This document shows, piece by piece, positions 43,862-52,666 of a stretch of 64,000 bases of DNA. Location: positions 4,050,280 to 4,114,279 of the forward strand of contig NZ_CM001977.1 in assembly GCF_000406165.1 (NCBI RefSeq), in the 5' to 3' direction. Every line of letters starts with the position of its first letter. Position 1 is the stretch's first letter. This DNA is from Dickeya zeae NCPPB 2538 (GTDB lineage Bacteria; Pseudomonadota; Gammaproteobacteria; Enterobacterales; Enterobacteriaceae). A program made the position numbers and the translations under genes. The notes under the pieces were generated by a model, which ran no database searches, was not told the DNA's origin, and saw only the letters and a list, made by a program, of their open reading frames with translations.

Positions 43862-45481
43862 ATGCAGATGAAAGGCATTACGCCAGAGGCACTGACGGCT
43901 TATGGTATTCATGATGTCCGCGAAATTGTCTACAACCCAAGCTACGATTTACTGTTTACTGAAGAAACATCCCCTACCCTGCAAGGTTATGAACGCGGTA
44001 TCGAAACCCAACTGGGTGCCGTTGCCGTTGATACAGGCATTTTCACTGGCCGTTCGCCAAAGGATAAGTACATCGTTCGTGACGATGTGACTCGCAATAC
44101 CGTCTGGTGGTCTGATCAGGGCAAAGGCAAAAACGACAACCATCCGCTTAGCCAGGAAAACTGGCAACACCTGAAACAGCTGGTCACCAACCAGTTGTCG
44201 GGCAAACGCGTGTTTGTCGTTGATGCTTTCTGTGGCGCTAATGCCGACACTCGCCTGAAGGTCCGTTTTATCACTGAAGTGGCCTGGCAGGCCCACTTCG
44301 TGAAAAACATGTTTATTCGCCCCAGCGAGGAGGAGTTGCAGGGTTTCGAGCCGGATTTCATCGTGATGAACGGTGCGAAATGCACTAACCCGCAGTGGCA
44401 AGAACAAGGGCTGAACTCAGAGAACTTCGTGGCGTTCAACCTGACGGAGCGCATCCAGCTCATCGGCGGTACCTGGTACGGCGGCGAGATGAAGAAAGGG
44501 TTGTTCTCCATCATGAACTACCTGCTGCCACTCAAAGGCATCGCGTCCATGCATTGCTCGGCCAACGTTGGCGAGAAAGGCGATGTTGCGGTGTTCTTCG
44601 GCTTGTCCGGTACTGGCAAAACCACGCTGTCCACCGACCCGAAACGCCAGTTGATCGGCGATGACGAGCACGGCTGGGATGATGACGGCGTGTTCAACTT
44701 CGAGGGTGGTTGCTATGCGAAAACCATCAACCTCTCCGCTGAAGCCGAACCGGACATTTACCACGCTATCCGGCGCGATGCGCTGCTGGAAAACGTGACG
44801 GTGCTGGCCGATGGCAGCGTTGATTTCAGCGACGGTTCTAAAACCGAAAACACCCGCGTGTCTTACCCGATCTATCACATCGATAATATCGTGAAGCCGG
44901 TGTCCAAAGCCGGGCACGCCACCAAGGTGATATTCCTGACCGCCGATGCTTTCGGCGTGCTGCCACCGGTATCCCGCCTGACAGCGGACCAAACCCAGTA
45001 CCACTTCCTGTCTGGTTTTACCGCCAAGCTGGCGGGAACCGAGCGCGGCGTCACCGAGCCAACCCCTACCTTCTCCGCCTGCTTTGGCGCAGCGTTCCTG
45101 ACGCTGCACCCGACGCAGTACGCAGAAGTCCTGGTGAAACGCATGCAGGCAGCAGGTGCAAAAGCCTATCTGGTCAATACCGGCTGGAACGGCACCGGCA
45201 AACGTATCTCCATTAAGGACACTCGCGGCATTATCGACGCAATCCTCAATGGCAGCATCGATGACGCTGAAACCCAAACGTTGCCGATCTTCGATCTGGC
45301 GATCCCGACCGCATTGCCGGGTGTTGATCCAGCGATTCTGGATCCTCGCGACACCTACGCTTCTGTAGAGCAGTGGGAAGAGAAAGCACACGATCTGGCG
45401 CAGCGCTTTATCACCAACTTCGATAAATACACCGACACCCCAGCCGGTGCGGCACTGGTATCCGCCGGGCCGAAACGCTAA
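43862..45481 (+). CDS. pckA: Phosphoenolpyruvate carboxykinase (ATP)
   Basis: A 539-residue gluconeogenic enzyme converting oxaloacetate and ATP to PEP. Signatures: FTGRSPKDKY, GGEMKKGLFSIMNY, Walker A GLSGTGKTTLS, the kinase-2-like LIGDDEHGWDDDG, and GWNGTGKRISIKDTR. ATG at 43862 after TAGGAGTAGCAAC. Same length and context as E. coli pckA, upstream of envZ (convergent). Confidence 0.97.
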   Translation: MQMKGITPEALTAYGIHDVREIVYNPSYDLLFTEETSPTLQGYERGIETQLGAVAVDTGIFTGRSPKDKYIVRDDVTRNTVWWSDQGKGKNDNHPLSQENWQHLKQLVTNQLSGKRVFVVDAFCGANADTRLKVRFITEVAWQAHFVKNMFIRPSEEELQGFEPDFIVMNGAKCTNPQWQEQGLNSENFVAFNLTERIQLIGGTWYGGEMKKGLFSIMNYLLPLKGIASMHCSANVGEKGDVAVFFGLSGTGKTTLSTDPKRQLIGDDEHGWDDDGVFNFEGGCYAKTINLSAEAEPDIYHAIRRDALLENVTVLADGSVDFSDGSKTENTRVSYPIYHIDNIVKPVSKAGHATKVIFLTADAFGVLPPVSRLTADQTQYHFLSGFTAKLAGTERGVTEPTPTFSACFGAAFLTLHPTQYAEVLVKRMQAAGAKAYLVNTGWNGTGKRISIKDTRGIIDAILNGSIDDAETQTLPIFDLAIPTALPGVDPAILDPRDTYASVEQWEEKAHDLAQRFITNFDKYTDTPAGAALVSAGPKR

Positions 45482-45518
45482 CCTCGACGATCGCCGCCCG
45501 GCGGCGTTTTCCGACAGC

Positions 45519-45543
45519 AAAAAGGCGCGATAACGCGCCTTTT
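45519..45543. terminator. Bidirectional terminator between pckA and envZ
   Basis: AAAAAGGCGCG-ATAA-CGCGCCTTTT between convergent genes. Nearly the same sequence as the mrcA/nudE terminator at 38244. Confidence 0.92.
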
Positions 45544-45582
45544 CTTTGTTATTTTCACCGATTTCACCTCGGTGGGTCGATA

Positions 45583-46995
45583 TTACTCTTTGCCTTGCCG
45601 GGTGCGACCTGTCTGCGTCGAGCTACGTCGATGGCCCTCACGCACACGGACTGAAGCCGTGCTGGATGAGTTCGGGAACGCCAGTGGCAAATAAGCCCGC
45701 ACGCGTAGTCCGCCGCGCTCACTTTTCCCCACATCCAACGATCCGTTATGTGCGTCAATAATACGCTGCACGATCGCCAGGCCTAACCCGGTGCCGCTGG
45801 TACTGCGGGCACTATCACCACGAACAAACGGCTGAAACAGGTGCGCCAACTGCGATGGGTCGATACCGGGGCCATCGTCTTCCACCTGGAACCAGGCTCG
45901 CTGTAATTCCCGGCCGCTGCTGACACGAATCCAGCCATTACCATAACGCGCAGCATTCACGACCAGATTCGCTACCGCTCGTTTAATCGACAAAGGGCTG
46001 ACCTTCATCGGCAGTTCGCCCAGAGTCAATTCACTGTCGATTTCCCGCTCATAACCGCTTTCAGACGCAACCACTTCACCCAGAATCGCATTGAGGTCAG
46101 CGACCTCCATCTGCATTTCCTGACCCGTACGCAGGTAGTCGATGAACTGCTCGATGATGGCGTTACACTCTTCAATATCTTTATTGATAGATTCCGCCAG
46201 GTATTCATCTTCCTGGCCCATCATCTCGGTTGCCAGACGAATGCGGGTCAACGGCGTGCGCAAGTCATGGCTGACGCCAGCCATCAGTAACGTTCGGTCA
46301 TCCGCCAGTAGCTTGACCCCGGATGCCATCTGGTTGAAAGCTCGCGTCACCGAACGCACCTCCGAAGCACCATATTCACGTAACGGTGGCGGAATAATGC
46401 CTTTCCCCACCTGAATGGCAGCGTGCTCTAGCTCCACCAAGGGTCGGTTCTGCACCCGAATAAATAACCAGGCGCCGCCTATCACCAGCAGCATAATAGC
46501 CAGGGTATAACGAAACAGTGGCGAGAAATCGCCCTGATGGATTTCCGTTAGCGGCACCCGAACCCAGATATCCGGCGATAACCAGGTTTTCAGCCAGACC
46601 ACCGGCGTATTCTTGCTGACCTCAACCCGCACTTCGGTCGGCCCACCCAGTTGCTGCGCCATCTGCTGGCTCAGAAACTTGTAGTGCTGCGCCCAGCGCA
46701 GACCGCTCTCTTCGGCTGCGGCGTTGGTGTAGAGCGAAATACCCAGCTCGCGATAAATCTCACGCCGGAACGCCGGGGGGACGTCCAGCGTGGAACCATC
46801 TTCCAGTTGCAGCTTGTCCGTCATCAACATTCTGACCTCATAGGCCAGAACTTTGTTGAACTGTTGCAGACTGGGCAGAATCGCGAAGTTAAGCACCACC
46901 AGATAGGTGGTGACAAGGCTAACGAATAGCAGAGTAACAATCAGCAACAGCGTGCGGGCGAAGGCGCTGCGTGGTGAGAAGCGCCATCGAATCAT
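45583..46995 (-). CDS. envZ: Osmosensor histidine kinase EnvZ
   Basis: A 470-residue inner-membrane kinase phosphorylating OmpR. Helix 1 at about 15-37, periplasmic domain, helix 2 at about 160-180, HAMP, dimerisation box GVSHDLRTPLTRIRLATEM with the phospho-acceptor His, N box NLVVNAARYGNG, G boxes DDGPGIDPSQLAHLF and GTGLGLAIVQRI. Slightly longer than E. coli EnvZ, with an extra basic C-terminal tail of about 20 residues. ATGA overlap with ompR. Confidence 0.96.
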   Translation of the reverse strand: MIRWRFSPRSAFARTLLLIVTLLFVSLVTTYLVVLNFAILPSLQQFNKVLAYEVRMLMTDKLQLEDGSTLDVPPAFRREIYRELGISLYTNAAAEESGLRWAQHYKFLSQQMAQQLGGPTEVRVEVSKNTPVVWLKTWLSPDIWVRVPLTEIHQGDFSPLFRYTLAIMLLVIGGAWLFIRVQNRPLVELEHAAIQVGKGIIPPPLREYGASEVRSVTRAFNQMASGVKLLADDRTLLMAGVSHDLRTPLTRIRLATEMMGQEDEYLAESINKDIEECNAIIEQFIDYLRTGQEMQMEVADLNAILGEVVASESGYEREIDSELTLGELPMKVSPLSIKRAVANLVVNAARYGNGWIRVSSGRELQRAWFQVEDDGPGIDPSQLAHLFQPFVRGDSARSTSGTGLGLAIVQRIIDAHNGSLDVGKSERGGLRVRAYLPLAFPNSSSTASVRVREGHRRSSTQTGRTRQGKE

Positions 46996-47711
46996 GCTTT
47001 ACTGCCGTCCGGCACAAAAACGTAACCCAGTCCCCACACGGTCTGGATATAGCGCGGATGTGCCGGGTCTTCCTCTACCATGCGGCGCAAGCGGGAAATC
47101 TGCACGTCAATGGAACGTTCCATGGCGCTGTATTCACGGCCACGAGCCAGATTCATCAGTTTGTCGCGAGACAGCGGCTCACGCGGGTGGCTCACCAGCG
47201 CCTTAAGTACCGCGAACTCGCCACTGGTCAGCGGCATGGGTTCATCGTCACGGAACATCTCGCGCGTGCCCAGATTCAGTTTAAATTTACCGAATGCGAT
47301 GACCGCTTCTTCCTGTGACGGTGCGCCGGGCAATTCATTCGCCTGACGGCGCAGTACCGCACGAATACGGGCCAGCAGTTCGCGTGGGTTAAACGGTTTG
47401 GGAATATAATCGTCGGCACCGATTTCCAGCCCTACGATTCTATCCACTTCTTCGCCTTTCGCCGTCACCATGATGATCGGCATCGGGTTGCTTTGACTGC
47501 GCAGACGACGGCAGATGGACAACCCATCCTCGCCCGGTAACATCAAATCCAATACCATCAGATGGAAGGATTCGCGCGTCAGCAGGCGATCCATCTGTTC
47601 GGCATTGGCAACACTACGTACCTGAAAACCCTGTTCGGTCAGATAGCGTTCCAATAACGCTCGCAGGCGCATATCGTCATCCACAACCAGAATTTTATAA
47701 TTCTCTTGCAT
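46992..47711 (-). CDS. ompR: Osmolarity response regulator OmpR
   Basis: A 239-residue response regulator: receiver with DDDMRLR acidic pocket, phospho-acceptor Asp in LMVLDLMLPGEDG and Lys in DDYIPKPFNPREL; C-terminal winged helix (AMERSIDVQISRLRRMVEED). It controls porins and, in Dickeya, osmotic and virulence responses. Start MQENYKIL by alignment; divergent from greB. Confidence 0.97.
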   Translation of the reverse strand: MQENYKILVVDDDMRLRALLERYLTEQGFQVRSVANAEQMDRLLTRESFHLMVLDLMLPGEDGLSICRRLRSQSNPMPIIMVTAKGEEVDRIVGLEIGADDYIPKPFNPRELLARIRAVLRRQANELPGAPSQEEAVIAFGKFKLNLGTREMFRDDEPMPLTSGEFAVLKALVSHPREPLSRDKLMNLARGREYSAMERSIDVQISRLRRMVEEDPAHPRYIQTVWGLGYVFVPDGSKA

Positions 47712-47981
47712 CTCTCTTCTCCAAAGACATGATAGCCGCCAGCGCTTGGTTCCATCACGAAACACAATCTAGTATTGTTCAGAAACGCGCAACGAACTGA
47801 CAGCCGTTTCTGGTATACATTCTAGGCAAAATTGTTACAAAGGATATAAAAATACGTTGTAATCAAGCCGTTCCCGCCATAATTCACCGTAAGCTACGCT
47901 ACAAATGACGATTTATCCGCTATGTTATCTCACAGTTGTCGATTATAACGATTTTATGATCTTCACATTTCAGAAAAGCGT

Positions 47982-48464
47982 ATGAAAACCGATCTGATCA
48001 CTCGCGAAGGCTATGAAGCCCTGCATCAGGAACTGAACTATCTGTGGAAAGAGCGTCGCCCGGAAATCACAGAGAAGGTAGCCTGGGCGGCCAGTTTGGG
48101 CGATCGCAGCGAAAACGCCGATTACCTCTACAACAAACGCTTGTTGCGTGAAATCGACCGCCGGGTACGTTACTTGCGCAAACGCCTGCAGGTGGTGCGG
48201 GTGGTGGATTACTCCCCCCAGCAGGACGGCAAGGTATTCTTTGGTGCCTGGGTCGAGGTGGAAAACGAAGAGGGCGAGGTTAAACGCTTTCGTATCGTCG
48301 GGCCGGATGAAATCTATGGCCGAAAAGATTACATCTCGATTGACGCGCCAATGGCCCGCGCCCTGCTGAAAAAAGCGGTGGACGAAGAAGCGGTGGTCAG
48401 TACGCCTACCGGTCCCAGGGTCTGGTACGTCAATAAAATCGACTATAAGCACACGATTGACTGA
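47982..48464 (+). CDS. greB: Transcription elongation factor GreB
   Basis: 160 residues. The N-terminal coiled coil carries the acidic tip (SENADYLYNKRLLREIDRR) that rescues backtracked RNA polymerase; the C-terminal domain has VEVENEEGEVKRFRIVGPDE and SIDAPMARALLKK. ATG at 47982. Divergent from ompR with 270 bp between, as in E. coli. Confidence 0.96.
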   Translation: MKTDLITREGYEALHQELNYLWKERRPEITEKVAWAASLGDRSENADYLYNKRLLREIDRRVRYLRKRLQVVRVVDYSPQQDGKVFFGAWVEVENEEGEVKRFRIVGPDEIYGRKDYISIDAPMARALLKKAVDEEAVVSTPTGPRVWYVNKIDYKHTID

Positions 48465-48489
48465 GGGTGAAACAGGCAGCACTGAACAC

Positions 48490-48524
48490 AACGGCAGGCC
48501 CCGGTCTGCCGTTCATATTTTCTT
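48490..48524 (+). terminator. Terminator after greB
   Basis: AACGGCAG-N8-CTGCCGTT followed by a T-rich stretch. Confidence 0.75.
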
Positions 48525-48605
48525 TCATCTTCCTGACATGTAACTGAGATTTTTTTGCAATAACACCGTAGCATTCCCCCTACTGATAACACTCCAAGAA
48601 TAAAA

Positions 48606-50639
48606 ATGGATAACTACCAACAGCATGCCCGCACCCTGTTAAAAACCCTGTGGTGCCAAATTTTATTATTGAGCCTGTTGTTGTCTGGCGCCCGTCTGAC
48701 CATGTTTTCAGTGTTTGCCGACACACAGCAATTACAACATTACGACGCCGCAGTCAGACTGATGTGGCTAACCGGGTTACGTTACGATTTACGTGCGGTA
48801 TCCATCCTGCTGGCGCCGCTGCTGGTCATCGGCCTGGCGATGAGCGTGCATCGCACTGGTTGGCGCTGGGTGCAGCGTATTGCGCCCTGGTATCTGGGGG
48901 TATGCGCATTTCTGGTCAGCATCATCGCCATCATCAACTATTTTTATTACCAGACCTACCATACCTACATCGATATTTTCGCGTTCGGGCTCATTGACGA
49001 TGGCCCAGTCGCCGTCATGACCACCATCTGGCAGGACTACCCGATTGTCAGATCACTACTGCTGGTAGCGTTGTTTGTCTGGCTGAGCAACCGACTGGGC
49101 AGGAAAGTCCTCTTTTCACAGCCTCAGCAGACTGGGTTTGCACAAATACGGCGGTCAGCACGGCAACCTCGTTTGCTACCCAACCCGGTCTTTGTGGTGT
49201 ACCTGCTGATCAGCCTGTTGGTGTTTTTCGCCATGATCCGCGGCAGCCTGAGTACCTTCCCACTGCGGCGTAACGACTCGCAAATTTCCTCCGTCACTAT
49301 CCTCAATAAGCTCACCCCCAATGGTTTAATGGCATCGGCCTGGGCGATGGGGGACAGGGATGACGATATCCACTTCGAGCCGGTAACACGTGCAGCGGGA
49401 GAGCAGTTGCGAACCCAAAGTGGGCTGGCCACACTGGAAAGCCGCACCCCCGCTAACCCCTGGCTGGCTCAGCATCGCCCCAACGTGGTGATGGCGCTGA
49501 TGGAAAGCATGGGCAGTAACATGCTGGTGTATGACCACCTGCCCGATAACGACATGCTGGGTGCGCTGCGGCCTCATTTCGCGTCGGATTTCGTTTTCCG
49601 TCGCTTCGTATCAGAAGGCAATGGTACGGCACCATCGTTCGCTGCGCTGTTTTTCCAAAGCCCTATCCAGAACCTCAGCCATTCATCCGCACAATATAAA
49701 TCGCTGGATGACACACCTTACGCCACGTACAAAAAAGCGGGCTACAAAGTGGTATTCATCACTTCCGGGAGCCGGATGTGGCGTAACTTCGGCAACTATT
49801 TACCCCGACTTGGTGTGGATGAGATTTACGACCAAAGCTCCCTGATGGAACGCTACCCCGAATCGCGCGCCATGCTGACCGACTGGGGCGTACCGGATGA
49901 GTTTGCGTTTCGCCTGGCGCAACGTTTGCTGACAGAAGCGCACCAGCCGCTCTTCATCAGTATTCTGACCGTCACCAACCATCCTCCCTATAAGGTGCCT
50001 GCCAGCTATCACCCACAGCCGGTGCATGCCGGGCCGGAAATGATGGCGCACGCCGAAGTCAGTCAACAGGAACAAGAATCCATCGCGGCCACCTACCAGT
50101 ACGCCACCAACGCGCTGGGAGAATTTATCGCGGCGGTGAAATCCTCCCCGGTGGGAGAGTCCACCCTGATTGCGGCAACCGGCGACCACCAGATGCGCCG
50201 TCTGAAGGCACAGTATCCGCATGAGCAATTCCTGGATCGTGCCGTCCCCTTCTACCTGTACGTGCCAAAAACCATTCTGGCGAACACCGCCTGGCGCTTT
50301 GACCCATCACGCCCCGGTTCGCACAAGGATATCTTCCCAACGCTCTACGCTTACAGTCTCGCCGATACCCCTTATTACGCACTCGGCGGGCGCAATATGC
50401 TGGCAGAACAGGACGACACCTCGCGTGCGTTTGGCTACAACCAGGTGTTGTGGATTGATGAACAAGGCGTGACTCCTGTCGGCAGTACCGGACGTTACTC
50501 CTGGGATGCCGCCAACCCGATGCTCACCCAGACGACCGCTCACCCCATCAGCACCGAGCAGCAACAGCGAATCGCGGCCTTCCCCGCCCTGCTGCATTGG
50601 CAGATTAACGCCCGCGAGCAAGGCTTCACCGAGAAGTAA
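48606..50639 (+). CDS. LTA synthase/phosphoglycerol transferase family membrane protein (alkaline-phosphatase fold)
   Basis: A 677-residue protein with about five N-terminal membrane helices (to about residue 220) and a periplasmic alkaline-phosphatase-superfamily domain. Visible: NVVMALMESMGSNML (metal Glu), FRRFVSEGNGTAPSFAALFFQ (candidate nucleophile Thr in GNGTAPS), FITSGSRMWRNFGNYL, ILTVTNHPPYKVP and ATGDHQMR (Asp/His metal ligands). Relatives transfer phosphoglycerol or phosphoethanolamine to envelope glycans or lipids (LtaS, OpgB, EptA-like). Acceptor unknown. Single gene with its own terminator, inserted between greB and tex relative to the E. coli order. Confidence 0.85.
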   Translation: MDNYQQHARTLLKTLWCQILLLSLLLSGARLTMFSVFADTQQLQHYDAAVRLMWLTGLRYDLRAVSILLAPLLVIGLAMSVHRTGWRWVQRIAPWYLGVCAFLVSIIAIINYFYYQTYHTYIDIFAFGLIDDGPVAVMTTIWQDYPIVRSLLLVALFVWLSNRLGRKVLFSQPQQTGFAQIRRSARQPRLLPNPVFVVYLLISLLVFFAMIRGSLSTFPLRRNDSQISSVTILNKLTPNGLMASAWAMGDRDDDIHFEPVTRAAGEQLRTQSGLATLESRTPANPWLAQHRPNVVMALMESMGSNMLVYDHLPDNDMLGALRPHFASDFVFRRFVSEGNGTAPSFAALFFQSPIQNLSHSSAQYKSLDDTPYATYKKAGYKVVFITSGSRMWRNFGNYLPRLGVDEIYDQSSLMERYPESRAMLTDWGVPDEFAFRLAQRLLTEAHQPLFISILTVTNHPPYKVPASYHPQPVHAGPEMMAHAEVSQQEQESIAATYQYATNALGEFIAAVKSSPVGESTLIAATGDHQMRRLKAQYPHEQFLDRAVPFYLYVPKTILANTAWRFDPSRPGSHKDIFPTLYAYSLADTPYYALGGRNMLAEQDDTSRAFGYNQVLWIDEQGVTPVGSTGRYSWDAANPMLTQTTAHPISTEQQQRIAAFPALLHWQINAREQGFTEK

Positions 50640-50645
50640 CCACTT

Positions 50646-50671
50646 ACGATGCCTGCACCCGCAGGCATCGT
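50646..50671 (+). terminator. Hairpin after the LTA-synthase-like gene
   Basis: ACGATGCCTGC-ACCC-GCAGGCATCGT, followed by TACG, 6 bp after the stop codon. Strong stem, weak U tract. Confidence 0.7.
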
Positions 50672-50788
50672 TACGCTCACTTGCTTTTGCTTTACCTCAA
50701 TTACATTAAGAAAAATTTATTCTAAGACTGAAATAAAGATGTCACTTCCCTCCCTTACCGTGACAACGGTGATTACGGAGGCCAATCT

Positions 50789-52498
50789 ATGTTCAGCCTG
50801 GATACCATTCTGCAAGATCTCGCACCGCATCGTCCCACGCCGAAGTGGCAGCGCTCCATTCTGCGCACGATGTTATTCGAAACCGAAATACAGGATTTTG
50901 CCCAGCGCTACCCACACCTGAAAGGGTTGGATCTGGTAGAGCAGATTCTGGATCACTTCAGCCTTAACTGCGAAATGGTAGAAGGCGACCTGGAAAACAT
51001 TCCCAGCCAGGGGCCGGTGGTACTGGTGGCCAATCATCCGATTGGCTCGCTGGATGGACTTGCCTTACTGCGTACTGTCGCCAGCGTGCGCCCAGACGTG
51101 CGTATCGTCGCCAGTCAATTACTGTCCTATATCGGGCCGCTGAAACAACTGTTTTTCTCAGTAGATAACTTCAGCAATCGTACCCGACGCCACCAGCTCG
51201 CCGCTATCCAGGAACATTTGGCCGCCGAGGGGGCAATCATTATGTTCCCGGCCGGTGAAGTCTCCCGCATGAGCCTGAAAGGCATCCGCGACGGTCACTG
51301 GCATAGTGGCTTTATTCGCATGGCAGCCAAAGCGCGTGCGCCGATAGTCCCGATCCACATCAGCGGCCGTAACAGCAACCTGTTCTATCTCTCGTCGCTG
51401 ATTTACCGCCCGTTATCCACCCTGTTGCTGGTGCGGGAAATGTTCCGCCAGCACGGCAACCGACTGCGTTTTCGCATTGGTGCGCAGATCCCCTACTCGA
51501 CCTGGAATCAGGGCGAGTGGCAGCCCAATGATTTGGCTGCCCGTTTCCGTCGTCATGTCTACCGGCTGGGTCACGGTAAGCCCGGCTGTTTCTCTGGTGA
51601 AAAGCCGATTGCACTTCCCGAAGAGCGCTCGTTGCTTAAACGCGCGTTAGAAAGCTGTGAAACGCTCGGCACCACGCCGGACGGCAAGAAAATTTATCTC
51701 TATCGTCGTGGCAGCGAAGATTATGTGCCTATCTTGCGTGAGCTGGGACGCCTGCGGGAAATCGCCTTTCGCGCCGTGGGGGAAGGCACCGGCAAACGCC
51801 GCGATCTCGATAGCTTCGACGACGACTACCTGCATCTGGTGCTATGGGATGAGCGTGAACTGGAAATCGTTGGCGCTTACCGGTTCACGCCAACCGCACG
51901 CCTGCTGGCGGAAAAAGACATCGGTAGCCTGTACAGCCACAGCCTGTTCCAATATGGCGAAGAGATGGCACCAGTGTTAGCCAGCGGTATCGAACTCGGC
52001 CGCAGCTTTATCCAACCCAAGTACTGGGGAAAACGCGGTCTGGATTATCTGTGGCTGGGCATTGGCGCCTATCTGGCCCGCTACCCGGAGTACCGTTATC
52101 TGTTTGGCCCGGTTTCCTTGTCCAGTACCTTGCCGTCTACCGCACGCGACCTGCTGATTGCCTTCTACCGCCTGCATTTCGCGCCCAGTCAGATGCTGGC
52201 CCGTTCGCGTCGGCCTTACCCGGCGTCGTTGCCGGACGTATTACGACAGTTCGAAGGGGACGACTACCAGCAGGACCTGACCCGACTCAAAAGCATGCTC
52301 AGCAACATGGGATGCTCCATTCCTACCTTGTATAAACAATACTCGGAAGTGTGCGAGCCAGGCGGCGTACAATTTATCGACTTTGGCGTCGATCCCGATT
52401 TCAACAACTGTGTCGATGGCCTGGTACTGGTGGACTTACAGCAACTGAAACCTTCACGCTATCAGCGCTATATCGCACCGTTCTGCGACAACGCGTAA
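50789..52498 (+). CDS. Two-domain acyltransferase (PlsC-like plus OlsB/GNAT-like), probable OlsF-type ornithine-lipid synthase
   Basis: 569 residues in two catalytic parts. Residues about 60-280 are a lysophospholipid acyltransferase domain with ANHPIGSLDGLAL (NHx4D-type), IMFPAGEVSRMS and PIVPIHISGRNS. Residues about 310-560 resemble OlsB-type N-acyltransferases (RLREIAFRAVGEGTGKRRDLDSFDDDYLHLVLWD, IVGAYRFTP, SLYSHSLFQYGEEM, ELGRSFIQPKYWGKRGLDYLW). The fusion layout is that of OlsF, which makes ornithine lipids in Serratia. ATG preceded by CGGAGGCCAATCT. No head group beyond ornithine can be inferred. It stands alone between an LTA-synthase-like gene and tex; both genes concern envelope lipids. 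Confidence 0.8.
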   Translation: MFSLDTILQDLAPHRPTPKWQRSILRTMLFETEIQDFAQRYPHLKGLDLVEQILDHFSLNCEMVEGDLENIPSQGPVVLVANHPIGSLDGLALLRTVASVRPDVRIVASQLLSYIGPLKQLFFSVDNFSNRTRRHQLAAIQEHLAAEGAIIMFPAGEVSRMSLKGIRDGHWHSGFIRMAAKARAPIVPIHISGRNSNLFYLSSLIYRPLSTLLLVREMFRQHGNRLRFRIGAQIPYSTWNQGEWQPNDLAARFRRHVYRLGHGKPGCFSGEKPIALPEERSLLKRALESCETLGTTPDGKKIYLYRRGSEDYVPILRELGRLREIAFRAVGEGTGKRRDLDSFDDDYLHLVLWDERELEIVGAYRFTPTARLLAEKDIGSLYSHSLFQYGEEMAPVLASGIELGRSFIQPKYWGKRGLDYLWLGIGAYLARYPEYRYLFGPVSLSSTLPSTARDLLIAFYRLHFAPSQMLARSRRPYPASLPDVLRQFEGDDYQQDLTRLKSMLSNMGCSIPTLYKQYSEVCEPGGVQFIDFGVDPDFNNCVDGLVLVDLQQLKPSRYQRYIAPFCDNA

Positions 52499-52505
52499 CC
52501 TGTTT

Positions 52506-52529
52506 GCGGGTCGGCATACATCGACCCGC
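52506..52529 (+). terminator. Hairpin after the OlsF-like gene
   Basis: GCGGGTCG-N8-CGACCCGC within TGTTTG...CAAAC flanks, 8 bp after the stop. Confidence 0.6.
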
Positions 52530-52666
52530 CACAAACCCTCCATTTGTCTGACTGGCATTTTATGCCGTCAATCCGTATAACTGTCCCCCAGTTGTCTATC
52601 CTTACAACATTCATTATCTCGCTAATTACACTATCTTGTTGATAACACTATTTTGTTGATACCACT

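Noticed and set aside
44417..45520. Long minus-strand open frame (367 codons) opposite pckA
   Set aside because: Antisense shadow of a highly conserved gene; no family resemblance and no ribosome binding site.
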